Shown piece after piece: positions 1 to 10,237 of a stretch of 64,000 nt of DNA. How positions within the stretch are numbered: position 1 is the first letter of the stretch; each line of letters begins with the position of its first letter. Where the stretch lies: assembly GCA_022448365.1 (NCBI GenBank), contig JAKVCS010000001.1, positions 558,001-622,000 on the forward strand, written 5' to 3'. The notes under the pieces were generated by a model. The model made no database searches. It was not told the origin of the DNA and saw only the letters and a program-made list of their open reading frames with translations. The position numbers and the translations under genes are program-made. The stretch comes from Saccharospirillaceae bacterium (GTDB lineage: Bacteria > Pseudomonadota > Gammaproteobacteria > Pseudomonadales > Oceanobacteraceae).

Positions 1-534
1 CCGGTGCATCTTAACGTCGCGAATACCGCTCAGATTGCCGAGCAGGTATTAAATTTCCAGCTCGATATCGGCTTGATTGAAGGTGAAGTTAATCATCCTG
101 ATTTGGAGGTGATTGCGTGGCGCGAAGATGAACAGGCCATTTTTTGCCACCAGAATCATCCGCTGGCACTGAAGCAAGCACGTGGTGACGCCATCACCGA
201 TGAGGATTTGATCGCTGCAGACTGGATTTTACGCGAACCCGGTTCCGGTACTCGACAGACCTTTGATCGTGCCATGCATGGCCTGTTGCCGGACTTATCA
301 GTGACGCTGGAATTACAACATACCGAAGCGATTAAGCGTGCAGTGGAAACCGGTCTCGGCATCGGCTGTTTATCAATGATCAGCCTCGATGCTGAGATTC
401 AGCGCGGTAACCTGGTACATATCCAACTGCCCGAACGCGATTTCTCCAGAGTACTTTACCTGATTATTCACCGACAAAAGTATCGCAGTGCCGGATTAAA
501 CAACTGGCTGGCGTTGTGTGTACAACATTCGTGA
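1..534 (+). CDS. LysR-family transcriptional regulator, C-terminal part (5' truncated by window edge)
   Basis: The reading frame is open from base 1 and ends at TGA 532-534, so the gene starts before the window; the DNA-binding helix-turn-helix is not visible. The 177 visible codons match the periplasmic-binding-protein-like effector domain of LysR regulators. WILREPGSGTR and the later AVETGLGIGCLS are typical of the CbbR/YeiE-like branch. It probably controls a metabolic or redox target, but the partner genes lie outside the window. The apparent GTG at base 4 is an internal valine, not a start. It converges with the small cysteine-rich gene downstream, with 24 bases between the stops and no clear terminator. 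Confidence 0.85.
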   Translation, partial: PVHLNVANTAQIAEQVLNFQLDIGLIEGEVNHPDLEVIAWREDEQAIFCHQNHPLALKQARGDAITDEDLIAADWILREPGSGTRQTFDRAMHGLLPDLSVTLELQHTEAIKRAVETGLGIGCLSMISLDAEIQRGNLVHIQLPERDFSRVLYLIIHRQKYRSAGLNNWLALCVQHS

Positions 535-558
535 ATAAATACCGGTTTATTCTCTAAG

Positions 559-810
559 CTAGCGGTTAAGCTCGCCGGCCCAGTAGCGTTGCAGGCACGT
601 TTCGCAGACACATGCTTTACCTCGCTGATTGGCCGGAACCATGTTTAATAATTCGTCGGGAATCTTTTCTTCCAGACGCATACACCAGCAATCATTAATA
701 CTGCCCTGACCACGGGAAAGCACACACTGATTTTGCTGCAGACAAATCGGGCAAAGCTGATCGTTATCGGCATCGGTATTGGTGGTCATGGCATCTGAAT
801 ATTCGACCAT
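559..810 (-). CDS. Small cysteine-rich CWC-type protein
   Basis: A protein of about 83 residues with CPIC, a following NQC, DCWC and CVCET motifs, matching the cysteine-rich CWC family, which is assumed to bind a metal ion such as zinc. Its function is unknown. I chose the ATG at 810 because GGAG lies four bases upstream; an ATG at 822 and another at 789 are possible, the last lacking a ribosome binding site. It is probably cytoplasmic, as no signal peptide is seen. It diverges from the gene at 932. Confidence 0.7.
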   Translation of the reverse strand: MVEYSDAMTTNTDADNDQLCPICLQQNQCVLSRGQGSINDCWCMRLEEKIPDELLNMVPANQRGKACVCETCLQRYWAGELNR

Positions 811-931
811 AATTCTCCACAAAAACGTTTGTATCCTAACCGGTTAAATCTGTAACCATTTGTTGGCACGTCTTCCTTGCAGCCTAAAAACATCTATTCT
901 TAAACAACACGGTCCGGAATAAGGAAAAGTT

Positions 932-1264
932 ATGACGTCTCGCGATTTGTTGCAACACTGGCAAGAGAATTTTGGCGAAGCAATTACCAGCAGCGAATAC
1001 ACTTTAAAACTGAACACGAAAGACGCTGCACGCATTGAAGCCTTGTGTGAAATGTTTCCCTCAAGCAATAAAGACCAGATTCTCAGAGATTTAATCAGCG
1101 CAGCATTAAATGATCTTACCAGCGGCTTTCCGTATAGAGCCGGACAGAAAGTTGTAGCACAGGATGAAGAAGGCGATCCGATATACGAGGACGTCGGGCC
1201 GACCCCTCGGTTTCTGAATCTGACTCGTAAACACATGAACGTTTTGCAAAAGCAGTCCCACTGA
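932..1264 (+). CDS. Conserved small protein of unknown function (110 aa)
   Basis: The ATG at 932 is preceded by AAGGA at 921-925. The protein is hydrophilic, starts MTSRDLLQHWQENFGE, and has a central segment (about residues 30-65) that could form a ribbon-helix-helix-like or helical domain. It lacks a signal peptide. I recall similar proteins near relA/mazG in Pseudomonas relatives, sometimes labelled type 1 pili tip component; I see no sequence support for a pilus role. It converges with mazG, the stops being two bases apart. Confidence 0.6.
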   Translation: MTSRDLLQHWQENFGEAITSSEYTLKLNTKDAARIEALCEMFPSSNKDQILRDLISAALNDLTSGFPYRAGQKVVAQDEEGDPIYEDVGPTPRFLNLTRKHMNVLQKQSH

Positions 1265-1266
1265 TA

Positions 1267-2106
1267 TCAGTCAGCCTGCTTCTGTCGTCGTTTCGCGGCC
1301 TCCCAGGCCGCTCCCATTTCATCCTGAGTAACCTTATCCCAGCCACCCCATTGTTCAACCTGCTGTTCAACGTCAGTAAAGCGCTGGTAAAAACGCTGGT
1401 TCGTTCCGCGCAAAGCGACCTCTGGGTCAATGTTGCTATGACGAGCCAGGTTGGTTACTGCAAACAATAAATCGCCAATCTCTGATTCCAGTGCCGCCTG
1501 GTCGCCACTGATAATTTCTGCTTCCACTTCCTTCAGCTCTTCGCGGATCTTATCCAGCACGCCGTCGATATAAGGCCAGTCAAACCCGACTTTTGCTGCT
1601 TTCTTCTGCATTTTTACTGCGCGATTCATGGCTGGAAGTGTCATCGGAATATCGGCCAGCAAGCCACTATCATTGGGTTCAACAATGCCCTGCTGAGCCT
1701 TCAACCGTTTTTCCTGACGTTTAATCGCATCCCAGTTGGCATTCACTTCTGCCTCCTCAGGAGAAATACCGGCGTCACGCTCAGATTCGAGCGTGCCTTG
1801 CGGAAAAACATGCGGGTGGCGACGAATCAGCTTGGCGACCAGTTTGTCGATCACCGAATAAACACTGAACAAATCCCGTTCCGTGGCTATCTGACCATAA
1901 AAAATCACCTGAAATAACAGGTCACCCAGCTCCTCTTCCAGGTGAGGCCAGTCCTGGCGTTCAATGGCATCCGCCACTTCGTAGGCTTCTTCCAGGGTGT
2001 GCGGCAGAATGCTGGCAAAGTCCTGCTTGAGATCCCAGGGGCAACCGGTTTCCGGATTCCGAAGGCGCGCCATACACACCAATAAGTCTTGCAGGCTGTA
2101 ACTCAC
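1267..2106 (-). CDS. mazG: Nucleoside triphosphate pyrophosphohydrolase MazG
   Basis: A 279-residue protein with two MazG domains. The first carries the metal-binding LEEELGDLLFQV helix (near residue 60) and the second ESEIGDLLFAV (near residue 210). The family hydrolyses NTPs and dNTPs to NMP and pyrophosphate, acting as house-cleaning for aberrant nucleotides; in E. coli MazG also influences ppGpp levels. The start is GTG at 2106, overlapping the relA stop as GTGA, so translation is probably coupled to relA. The length matches full-size two-domain MazG (about 263-280 residues). Confidence 0.95.
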   Translation of the reverse strand: MSYSLQDLLVCMARLRNPETGCPWDLKQDFASILPHTLEEAYEVADAIERQDWPHLEEELGDLLFQVIFYGQIATERDLFSVYSVIDKLVAKLIRRHPHVFPQGTLESERDAGISPEEAEVNANWDAIKRQEKRLKAQQGIVEPNDSGLLADIPMTLPAMNRAVKMQKKAAKVGFDWPYIDGVLDKIREELKEVEAEIISGDQAALESEIGDLLFAVTNLARHSNIDPEVALRGTNQRFYQRFTDVEQQVEQWGGWDKVTQDEMGAAWEAAKRRQKQAD

Positions 2107-4364
2107 AACTGCCCTCCTCGAACCCGGCGTGCTGAAATCACATTGGGTAACTGCTCGATTTTATTCATCAGCCGCAGCAAACCTTCAAGACTCTCGACTT
2201 CCACCGTCAGACTCATGTGAGCGATGTTTTCACCTGGATTCGATTGAGTATTGACCGCCAGAACATTCATTCGTTCGTTGGCCAATAAACCACTGACATC
2301 GCGCAGCAACCCCGTGCGATCGTAGGCCTGAATCTGCATATCTACCGGATAATGCTGTGTCGGACGGGAACCCCAATTCACCTGCAACACACGCTGCGGT
2401 TCTGTCATTTCAAGGTGCAATAAATTCTCACAATCACTGCGGTGCACGTTTACACCGCGGCCCAACGTAACATAGCCACGGATGTCATCACCGGGTACCG
2501 GCTGACAACAATTCGCCAGGTTGGTGAGCAGATTGCCAACACCTTCGATATAAACATCATCAGCACTGGCAGATTTTTCGCTCGACTCAGGCTTGCGCAG
2601 CAACGGCAGTTCCTGCTTATCCAGCTGTGGCGCAAGACGGTCAGCCTGCTGTAGCACTGCATGCACCACCTGGCCGGTTCGCAAATCACCGGCACCAACT
2701 GCGGCGAACATATCGTCGACCGACTTCATATTCATACGCTCAGCAATATTACTCAGCGGCTGATCGATCAAGTCGAGACGATCCAGCTCACGCAGTACCA
2801 ACTGGCGTCCCTCGTCGGTGTTTTGATCTTTAGCCTGCAACTTAAACCAGTGTGCAACCTTGGCGCGCGCGCGACTGGAATGGATATAACCGGACTCCGG
2901 ATACAACCAGTCCCGGCTGGGATGCGCATTGGCATTGGTGAGGATTTCAACCTGCTCGCCGGTACCCAGCAAATAAGTCAGCGGTACGATGCGGCCATTC
3001 ACTTTGGCACCGCGACACTTATTACCTACTTCAGTATGAACCCGGTATGCAAAGTCAATCGGCGTGGCTTTTGGTGGCAAATCGACCACATGGCCATCCG
3101 GAGTAAACACATAGATCCGGTCTGGGCTGATATTGCTGCTTAATTCACCGATTAATTCCGGCAAATCGCCCAGCTCGTCATGCCATTCCATCACCTGACG
3201 CAACCAGGCAATTTTCTGCTCATAGCCCTGATCTTTGGCATTTACATCCGTGCCCTTATACAACCAGTGAGCACAGACGCCAAGCTCGGCATCTTCATGC
3301 ATTTCATGAGTACGTATCTGTACTTCAAGAATTTTGCCTTCCGGACCAATCACCGCGGTGTGAAGGGAGCGATAGCCATTTTCTTTCGGATTGGCAATGT
3401 AGTCATCAAACTCATTGGGGATATGGCGCCAGAGTGAGTGAATAATTCCCAACGTGGCGTAACAGTCTTTGATTTGTGGCACCAGAATACGCACCGCACG
3501 AATATCGTAAATCTGACTGAAATCGAGATTCTTGCGGTTCATTTTGCGCCAGATGCTGTAGATGTGCTTAGCGCGACCGTAAACATCACATTTGATACCC
3601 GCTGACAACAACTCGTCACGCATGCGCTGCACCACATTTTCAATGTAGCCCTGGCGAGTCAGGCGTTTTTCGTCCAGCAGCTTGGCAATCTTTTTGTAGG
3701 AAGCCGGTTCCAGATAACGAAACGATAAATCTTCCAGCTCCCACTTGAGGTGTCCGATACCCAAACGGTGGGCCAGCGGTGCGTAGATGTTGAAAACTTC
3801 CTCTGCCACCTTACGACGCTTGTCATCCGGTGCATCTTTAACGGCACGGATAGCAGAAGTTCGTTCAGCCAGTTTGATCAATGCAACACGCACATCATCA
3901 ATCATGGCGACCAGCATTTTGCGCACGTTATCGACCTGCGCTTCACGCTGGCCGAGCACACTCTCGTCCTGGTTGTCGGTATTTTGTATGGCACTGATCG
4001 CTGCCATTCGCAGAACACCCTCAATCAGCTTGGCGACTTCTTTGCCAAAGTCTTTTTCGACCTTGCTCAGTGCTAACCGGCCTTCACGCACTGCGCGATA
4101 GAGAACTGCGGCCACAATCGAATCGGTGTCGAGTCGCAGATCCAACAGAATCTGCGCCATTTCAATGCCCATTTGCACACTGTCAATCGACCAATAGGTA
4201 CGATTGGCAATGGCTTCATCCGACAACCGCTTTGCTGTCGATAGCGCTTTGTGCAGTGTTTCAGGATCCAATACATCCTGCGACTGCTGAATACTCTCCA
4301 TCCAGCGATCCACATCCAGTGAACCATCATGGAGCAGTGGGTGGTCGTCTCTGACCTTAACCAT
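2103..4364 (-). CDS. relA: GTP pyrophosphokinase RelA ((p)ppGpp synthetase I)
   Basis: A 753-residue ribosome-associated alarmone synthetase. In order: a degenerate N-terminal HD region lacking the HD..ED hydrolase residues (so synthetase rather than SpoT); the synthetase domain at about 240-360 with GRAKHIYSIW, IYDIRAVRI and NGYRSLHT; the TGS domain at about 414-480; a zinc-finger-like region with NCCQPVPGDD near 620; and a C-terminal ACT domain. I chose ATG 4364 (MVKVRDD..), which matches family N-termini; an ATG at 4406 lies deep inside rlmD. The start overlaps the rlmD stop by 8 bases, and the stop overlaps mazG. It responds to uncharged tRNA in starvation. Confidence 0.97.
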   Translation of the reverse strand: MVKVRDDHPLLHDGSLDVDRWMESIQQSQDVLDPETLHKALSTAKRLSDEAIANRTYWSIDSVQMGIEMAQILLDLRLDTDSIVAAVLYRAVREGRLALSKVEKDFGKEVAKLIEGVLRMAAISAIQNTDNQDESVLGQREAQVDNVRKMLVAMIDDVRVALIKLAERTSAIRAVKDAPDDKRRKVAEEVFNIYAPLAHRLGIGHLKWELEDLSFRYLEPASYKKIAKLLDEKRLTRQGYIENVVQRMRDELLSAGIKCDVYGRAKHIYSIWRKMNRKNLDFSQIYDIRAVRILVPQIKDCYATLGIIHSLWRHIPNEFDDYIANPKENGYRSLHTAVIGPEGKILEVQIRTHEMHEDAELGVCAHWLYKGTDVNAKDQGYEQKIAWLRQVMEWHDELGDLPELIGELSSNISPDRIYVFTPDGHVVDLPPKATPIDFAYRVHTEVGNKCRGAKVNGRIVPLTYLLGTGEQVEILTNANAHPSRDWLYPESGYIHSSRARAKVAHWFKLQAKDQNTDEGRQLVLRELDRLDLIDQPLSNIAERMNMKSVDDMFAAVGAGDLRTGQVVHAVLQQADRLAPQLDKQELPLLRKPESSEKSASADDVYIEGVGNLLTNLANCCQPVPGDDIRGYVTLGRGVNVHRSDCENLLHLEMTEPQRVLQVNWGSRPTQHYPVDMQIQAYDRTGLLRDVSGLLANERMNVLAVNTQSNPGENIAHMSLTVEVESLEGLLRLMNKIEQLPNVISARRVRGGQL

Positions 4365-5757
4365 GCTTGTTACTCTCGCGTTGCAGCAGCACCATAGTTT
4401 CCACATGATGTGTTTGTGGAAACATATCCATAATGCCTGCTTTAGTCACCCGGTACCCTGCTTCGTTTAATCGCCCTAAGTCGCGTGCCAGCGTAGCGAC
4501 GTCGCAGGATACGTATACAATTCTCTCAATCTGGCGTTTTATCAGCTCTGCCATGACCTCAAGTGCCCCGGCACGGGGCGGGTCAAGCAACACGGCATCA
4601 GGCTGAGGTAATGACGCCAGGCTTTGTGGCTGAGATAAATCAGCCTTTTTCCCTAGCAAAGGAAGGGCCAGATTTTCCGCCTGTGCGACAACACTGTTCA
4701 CCATACTGTCCTGAACCTCAACAGCAATCACCTGGTGACTGCGTTGCGCCAGCGGCATACTGAAATTTCCGTGGCCGGAAAACAGATCCCAGATGCAATC
4801 TTCCGAACCCGGTTGCAACCACTCAAGCGCTTGCTCAACCATCGACTGATTCACGGTCGAATTCACCTGAATAAAGTCACTTAAGGCCATATTCAGACGC
4901 ATATCATTCACCTGATGCCACAGCGTCTCTGGCGCGGACGATGGATAAATACACTGTTCACCCTGGTCATTTTTCAGCCATAACTGCACGGCTAAATCAC
5001 TGCCACTGGCCAGTCTTTCAATCAGTTGACATAAACTCTGCTGGTCTTCCTCTGACAGCGGTTTCAATACCCGCAGCACCAGCGCCAATGCGTTATCGGC
5101 GGCGATTACTTCAATCTGGCTGATTCTGTCGCGATGGCGCAACGAGGAAATCTGCTGGCGCCAGGCCTGCCAATTCAGAACCGGGTGCTGAACCAGAACC
5201 GGGCAAGCATCCACATCGGAAATATGACTCGATGCCGATTCACGAAAACCAATGTAGTTACGTTCTTCCGCTTTCGAATAACGCACCCCCAAACGTGCTT
5301 TACGCCGATAATTCCATGGCGCTGCCGTTATCGCCGGTGACCAATTCGCAGCCACAATACCCTGGCGCTGAAACTCTCGTTCAACCCGAGCCTGCTTTGC
5401 TGCAACCTGGGCCGGATAATTGAGGTGTTGCAGGTCGCAACCACCGCATTTGTCATAATGAGGACAGGTGGGTTCCACCCGATCAGGAGAAGGCTGTGTG
5501 ATACGGCGAAGGCGGGTTTGCCAAACTTTCTTGCGTCGGCCGTCCAGCACCACATCGGCCGTTTCACCGGGCAAAGCGCCCGGTACGAAATACACTTCGC
5601 GACCACGGCGCGCAACACCCTGACCTTCTGACGTCAGATTATCAATTTCCAGCGTGAGACACTGAGACTCAGTCTGCGGACGTTGCACCGGTGCCTGGCG
5701 TGGGCGCCGGCGACCGGAAGTGGTTGAAGATTTACGACTGCGTGGATGACTCACCAC
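4357..5757 (-). CDS. rlmD: 23S rRNA (uracil-1939-C5)-methyltransferase RlmD
   Basis: A 466-residue TrmA/RlmD-family enzyme (formerly RumA). A basic, disordered N-terminus is followed by a TRAM domain (about residues 30-90), an Fe-S binding site CPHYDKCGGC (C-x5-C-x2-C) with a fourth cysteine in DACPV, an SAM-binding motif DLFSGHGNFS, LLDPPRAG, and the catalytic cysteine in YVSCD. It methylates U1939 of 23S rRNA. It heads the rlmD-relA-mazG run, an order shared with pseudomonads. The basic tail beginning MVSHPRSRKSS is longer than in E. coli. Confidence 0.95.
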   Translation of the reverse strand: MVSHPRSRKSSTTSGRRRPRQAPVQRPQTESQCLTLEIDNLTSEGQGVARRGREVYFVPGALPGETADVVLDGRRKKVWQTRLRRITQPSPDRVEPTCPHYDKCGGCDLQHLNYPAQVAAKQARVEREFQRQGIVAANWSPAITAAPWNYRRKARLGVRYSKAEERNYIGFRESASSHISDVDACPVLVQHPVLNWQAWRQQISSLRHRDRISQIEVIAADNALALVLRVLKPLSEEDQQSLCQLIERLASGSDLAVQLWLKNDQGEQCIYPSSAPETLWHQVNDMRLNMALSDFIQVNSTVNQSMVEQALEWLQPGSEDCIWDLFSGHGNFSMPLAQRSHQVIAVEVQDSMVNSVVAQAENLALPLLGKKADLSQPQSLASLPQPDAVLLDPPRAGALEVMAELIKRQIERIVYVSCDVATLARDLGRLNEAGYRVTKAGIMDMFPQTHHVETMVLLQRESNKHG

Positions 5758-5908
5758 AAACTCCCAACAAAGGCCAGAACAACGCCAACGGTGCTCGGAG
5801 CGCCAACGGTACTGAGGGCCAGTTTCTTTGCCGCAACTATGAGGGCAAACGTAATTTTTTCAAGCTAACTGGCTCAAATGATCTGTCCTCGGGTACATCA
5901 GACAGGCT

Positions 5909-6826
5909 TCATTGTGGGACCTGTTGCGATGCATACACACCAGAAGACAAATAACGATCGCCACGATCACAGATAATCGCCACAATAGTGGCGTTTTCAA
6001 GCGTTTGCGACAGGCGCAGGGCGCCGGCAACGGAGCCTCCGGAGGAAACACCACAGAAAATGCCTTCTTCCCGCGCTAAACGGCGCATCGTCTCTTCGGC
6101 TTCCTGCTGACCGATATCCATCACCTGATCGACCCGCTGGCGCTCGAAAATAGTAGGCAGATACGCCTCGGGCCAGCGACGGATACCCGGGATTGAAGCG
6201 CCGTCAGCGGGCTGCAGGCCAACAATCTGAACGCCGGGGTTTTGCTCCTTCAGAAACCGTGAGGTTCCCATGATTGTGCCCGTCGTGCCCATCGAACTCA
6301 CAAAGTGCGTGACACGCCCCTCAGTTTGTCGCCAGATTTCAGGCCCCGTGCCGACATAATGGGCTTGTGGATTATCGAAGTTACCGAATTGATTCAGAAC
6401 AATACCTTCACCTTTCTGCTGCATCGACAGAGCCAGATCCCGCGCACCTTCCATACCCTCTTCCTTAGAAACGAGTATCAGCTCCGCACCGTAAGCCTCC
6501 ATTGCCCAGCGACGTTCCATCGTAGCGTTGTCCGGCATGATCAGTATCATACGGTAGCCCATAATTGCAGCTGCCATCGCCAGGGCAATCCCGGTGTTGC
6601 CGCTGGTCGCCTCGATCAGCACGTCACCCGGTTTGATATCACCGCGTTGTTGAGCTTGCTGGATCATCGATAATGCCGGGCGGTCTTTTACCGAGCCAGC
6701 CGGATTATTGCCTTCCAGTTTCAGCAAGACGGTATTGTTACCTGTTTCCGGTACAATGCGTTGTAATCGCACCAAAGGTGTATTTCCGACACAATCGGCA
6801 ATGGTTGGGTAACTGATCTGACTCAC
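5909..6826 (-). CDS. cysM: Cysteine synthase B (O-acetylserine sulfhydrylase)
   Basis: A 305-residue PLP enzyme that makes cysteine from O-acetylserine and sulfide or thiosulfate. The PLP lysine lies in NPAGSVKDRPA, the substrate loop is SGNTGIALA, and the phosphate-binding loop is SSMGTTGT. The CysM rather than CysK assignment rests on length and on the KEEGMEGA and ERRWAMEAYG regions, which resemble E. coli CysM. It lies 151 bases downstream of rlmD with no strong terminator in that gap, and diverges from barA. Confidence 0.93.
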   Translation of the reverse strand: MSQISYPTIADCVGNTPLVRLQRIVPETGNNTVLLKLEGNNPAGSVKDRPALSMIQQAQQRGDIKPGDVLIEATSGNTGIALAMAAAIMGYRMILIMPDNATMERRWAMEAYGAELILVSKEEGMEGARDLALSMQQKGEGIVLNQFGNFDNPQAHYVGTGPEIWRQTEGRVTHFVSSMGTTGTIMGTSRFLKEQNPGVQIVGLQPADGASIPGIRRWPEAYLPTIFERQRVDQVMDIGQQEAEETMRRLAREEGIFCGVSSGGSVAGALRLSQTLENATIVAIICDRGDRYLSSGVYASQQVPQ

Positions 6827-6911
6827 GTTGCTTTTCCTGACACGGTTTGACGAAAGTTATGGTCTTATAACGAAAGACCTGCATCTTACTGATTTGTTTC
6901 AGTAAAAGGTA

Positions 6912-6934
6912 ATAACCAAACGGCATTTGGTTAT
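6912..6934. promoter_or_regulatory. Inverted repeat between cysM and barA
   Basis: ATAACCAAA, a 5-base spacer CGGCA, then TTTGGTTAT: a perfect 9-base dyad in the divergent intergenic region, about 77 bases before barA and 86 before cysM. There is no T-run, so it looks more like an operator for an unknown regulator than a terminator. The role is inferred from position only. Confidence 0.4.
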
Positions 6935-7010
6935 ATAGTTTCTGGATGACACCCGGGCGTCGCACCTTTAACCTGTATATTTACCAGAAAGATACGGACT
7001 CAAATACGGC

Positions 7011-9857
7011 ATGAAGCACTGGAAAATACAAACCCGCATTATGTTTATGGCGTTATTGCCGGGCGTTATTGTATCGCTGACTCTGGGCGTGTTTTTTATC
7101 AGTGACCGTAGCCAAGATCTGGACGATCTGCTCGATCAGCGAGCCATGGCGATGGCCAAACAACTGGCGCCGACCTGCGAATACGGCGTCATGACCGGCA
7201 ATGTGGGGATTCTGCAAAACATCGCCAATAACATGCTGGAAGAACGCGATGTACGTGCCGTCAGCATCTACAACCAAGACGTCGATATCCTCGCGCATGC
7301 CGGTCCCAAAATGATGACCGAACGAATCGGCTCAGCCGAATTGCAGGAACATCAGCTGCAGCTGCTGAGGACTGAAAGCACCGTGCGCGTCAGAGCGCCC
7401 GTCTTTGCGGAGAACCTGGTGATATCCGACCAATTCTCCGATCAGTTTTACGCAGAACAATCCGAGCAGGTGGCTTTGCTTGGTTGGGCAGAGGTTGAAC
7501 TCTCGACCACAAACACGCTGTTAACCCGTTATCAGCATCTGGCGAATTCATTAGCCATCGTTGTGCTGGTCTTGTTCATATGCAGTTTTCTGGCGTACCG
7601 CATCAGCCGCCAGATATCGGTGCCGATTTCGCGTCTGGCAAGTGGTATTAACGAACTGGGTGAGGGCCATCTGGAGAAACGTATCCATATCGATAGCGCA
7701 CCAGAATTTAACCGCATGGCACTGGGTATCAATTCGATGGCCAGCCGCATGCAGAGTTCAGAAGATGAACACCAGACCAATATGGAACAGAACATGCGGG
7801 ACCTGCAGGAAACGCTTGATGAGTTGGAGGTGCGCAACAGTGAATTGCAACTTGGCCGTAAGCAAGCGGTACAGGCAAGCCAGATGAAATCGCAGTTCCT
7901 GGCCAACGTCAGCCACGAAATCCGAACGCCATTAAACGGTATTATTGGCTTTACTGATCTGCTCGACCGAACCCAGGTGACCCATCTGCAAGCAGACTAC
8001 CTCGACACCATTCGTAAGTCGTCGCAGGATTTGCTCAACATCATTAACGACATCCTTGATCTGTCTAAAATTGATGCCGACAAACTGATTATCGAACAAA
8101 CCAATTTTAATCTGCGTGACGTGATTGAGCAGGTACTAACGGTACTGGCTCCCCCAGCATACGACAAAAACCTCGACCTCTATTACCACATAGATACCGA
8201 TGTACCACTGCAGGTCCGAGGTGATCCGCTGCGATTAAAACAGGTCCTGACCAATCTGGTGAACAACGCGGTGAAATTCACTGAGTATGGCAATGTCAAA
8301 GTACTGATTTCACAGATTAACCAAACCTCTCAACGCAGCACATTGAAATTCGAAGTGCGCGATACCGGTATTGGTATGAGTGAAGAGCAGATTGAGAAGA
8401 TTTTTACGGCGTTCTCCCAGGCAGACACCAGTACCGCGCGTCAGTTTGGCGGCACCGGGCTTGGTCTGATTATCTGTAAAGCACTGATTAAGGCGATGCA
8501 TGGCGATATCACCGTGGAAAGTTCGCCGGGTCAGGGTTCCAGTTTTGTATTTCATATTGATACTGGTACCAGCAGCGAAAACAGCAACAGCAACCTGCAG
8601 CTTCTGGCCGGCTATCAGATTGCCGTCTATGAACCGCATGACCTCAACCGCCAGATGCTGGCGTCGATGCTGGATGAGTGGCAGCTGGATTATCACCTGG
8701 CAGAAGATCAGGACGATTTGCTGAATCAGGTAGCTCAGGAAAGTAACCTGTCGGCCATACTGCTAACCGTTGATCGGCGCCAGATTCACCAACCGCGTCT
8801 GCAACGTTTTCTGCAGCAGTTGACGTTAATCGACATACCGATTATCACCATGACCAACACAGTGCAGCACGAGGACCTGCAATGGTTGGAGAGCCAGGGC
8901 GCCCACTGCACCATGTCTCAGCCGATAGCACAGAACAAGTTGTGTGAAACATTACGCCAGGTCTTGCTGCAAGAATCACCGGCCGACGAAGACCAGCAGG
9001 ATAGCGACTTCGAGCTGACTCAACAGCGCCAGCCTCCCTGCATTCTCGCGGTCGATGACAACGACGCCAATCTGAAACTGGTTACTGCACTGCTGGCTGA
9101 GCTGGGCGTAAGCGTCTGTTCGGCGACGTCGGGCCAGGAGGCGATCGATAAAGTTGCCGGTAATAATATCGAGATGGTATTTATGGATATTCAGATGCCG
9201 AACATGACAGGCCTTGAAGCCACTCAGCACATCCGTGGCTTACCGGGTAAAGCCCATTTACCAATCGTTGCACTCACAGCTCATGCTCTGGCGGATGAAA
9301 AGCAATTGCTGCTCAACAGTGGCATGAACGATTATCAGACCAAACCCATCAGTCTCGATCAACTGGCAGACTGTGTGAATCGCTGGACCGGCTATCAACC
9401 CAATATCAAGCCCAAGCCAAGCCAGAGTGAACAACGCGATGAACAGTCGGTAAATGCTGCGACCTCAGACGAAGAAGCCATGTTCGATGCCGTGGACGGG
9501 CTGCGGTTAGCGAATTTCAAACAGGATCTGGCGCTGGATATGTTCACCATGCTTCTGCGCTCGCTGGAGCGCGATTGTGAAGCGGTTCGAGACGCCTGGG
9601 AAGAGGAAGACTTTGACACATTGCTGGAAAAGGTACATAAAATTCACGGTGCCAGTCGTTATTGCGGTGTGCCAAAGTTACGCAGCATTCTTAACGCTTT
9701 TGAGACAGAGCTGAAAGCCGGTGGAAGGCGCCAACTGCCTGAGCATATGCGTACATTTGTTCAAGAAGTGGCAATGCTGCAGCAGTGGGCAGAAGAACAT
9801 GACTGGCAGGCAATGCTTGCGCGCGCCAGTCAGCAGGAGATCACTGCAAACGCCTGA
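7011..9857 (+). CDS. barA: Hybrid sensor histidine kinase BarA/GacS
   Basis: A 948-residue tripartite kinase. It has a TM helix at 11-31, a periplasmic sensor region, a second TM at about 180-196, a HAMP domain, a HisKA domain with phospho-accepting His302 in [10 protein letters not shown], a HATPase domain with N box near 415 and G boxes DTGIGM and GGTGLGL, a degenerate receiver-like segment at about 535-655, a true receiver at about 677-795 with Asp726 in VFMDIQMP, and a C-terminal Hpt domain with His876. This is the GacS/BarA layout that signals to GacA/UvrY and CsrA-sequestering small RNAs. The acpS stop overlaps its last 28 bases on the other strand. Confidence 0.95.
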   Translation: MKHWKIQTRIMFMALLPGVIVSLTLGVFFISDRSQDLDDLLDQRAMAMAKQLAPTCEYGVMTGNVGILQNIANNMLEERDVRAVSIYNQDVDILAHAGPKMMTERIGSAELQEHQLQLLRTESTVRVRAPVFAENLVISDQFSDQFYAEQSEQVALLGWAEVELSTTNTLLTRYQHLANSLAIVVLVLFICSFLAYRISRQISVPISRLASGINELGEGHLEKRIHIDSAPEFNRMALGINSMASRMQSSEDEHQTNMEQNMRDLQETLDELEVRNSELQLGRKQAVQASQMKSQFLANVSHEIRTPLNGIIGFTDLLDRTQVTHLQADYLDTIRKSSQDLLNIINDILDLSKIDADKLIIEQTNFNLRDVIEQVLTVLAPPAYDKNLDLYYHIDTDVPLQVRGDPLRLKQVLTNLVNNAVKFTEYGNVKVLISQINQTSQRSTLKFEVRDTGIGMSEEQIEKIFTAFSQADTSTARQFGGTGLGLIICKALIKAMHGDITVESSPGQGSSFVFHIDTGTSSENSNSNLQLLAGYQIAVYEPHDLNRQMLASMLDEWQLDYHLAEDQDDLLNQVAQESNLSAILLTVDRRQIHQPRLQRFLQQLTLIDIPIITMTNTVQHEDLQWLESQGAHCTMSQPIAQNKLCETLRQVLLQESPADEDQQDSDFELTQQRQPPCILAVDDNDANLKLVTALLAELGVSVCSATSGQEAIDKVAGNNIEMVFMDIQMPNMTGLEATQHIRGLPGKAHLPIVALTAHALADEKQLLLNSGMNDYQTKPISLDQLADCVNRWTGYQPNIKPKPSQSEQRDEQSVNAATSDEEAMFDAVDGLRLANFKQDLALDMFTMLLRSLERDCEAVRDAWEEEDFDTLLEKVHKIHGASRYCGVPKLRSILNAFETELKAGGRRQLPEHMRTFVQEVAMLQQWAEEHDWQAMLARASQQEITANA

Positions 9858-10237
9858 ATCCATTCCCCTTCGTCCGACAGGCTGACATAAGCCTGTCGCC
9901 CGCCCAGATCCGTCATGCGTTGCTGCGCGGCCTGATACAGGTTAACGACCGGAGCGCCCTGCTCGTTATTTAATATTTCCAACTGCTGGAAACCAACGCC
10001 CCTGGCAATACCCGTCCCCAATGCTTTGGCCAGGGCTTCTTTTGCAGCGTAACGTTTTGCCAGGTAGTTAATACCATCCGCGCGCTGGTGAAATATTTGC
10101 TGCTCCGCCGGTGTTAAAAAGCGCTGCAGCAAACGTTCACCATGGCGCTGATAAGCGCTTTGAATGCGCGATGCATCCAGTAAGTCGGTACCGATACCGA
10201 CCACACCGATGGTTCCATCAGACGGTAAGTCATTCAT
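9830..10237 (-). CDS. acpS: Holo-[acyl-carrier-protein] synthase
   Basis: A 135-residue phosphopantetheinyl transferase that moves 4'-phosphopantetheine from CoA to apo-ACP. The metal-binding aspartate is in [12 protein letters not shown] and the conserved [12 protein letters not shown] follows at about residue 60. The start ATG overlaps the pdxJ stop as TAATG, so the two are translationally coupled. Slightly longer than the E. coli protein (126), with extra residues at the N-terminus before the VGIGTD strand. Confidence 0.95.
   Translation of the reverse strand: MNDLPSDGTIGVVGIGTDLLDASRIQSAYQRHGERLLQRFLTPAEQQIFHQRADGINYLAKRYAAKEALAKALGTGIARGVGFQQLEILNNEQGAPVVNLYQAAQQRMTDLGGRQAYVSLSDEGEWIQAFAVISC

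Noticed and set aside
844-1430. Two minus-strand frames opposite the 932 gene and mazG end
   Set aside because: They are antisense to or in another frame of supported genes, have no ribosome binding site and give unfamiliar, Arg/Ser-rich protein text.
2103-4364. SpoT (bifunctional synthetase/hydrolase) instead of RelA
   Set aside because: The N-terminal HD..ED hydrolase residues are missing, and the gene order with mazG and rlmD fits RelA.
7053-9619. Several 70-130 residue frames opposite barA
   Set aside because: All lie within the well-supported barA frame and look like antisense shadows.
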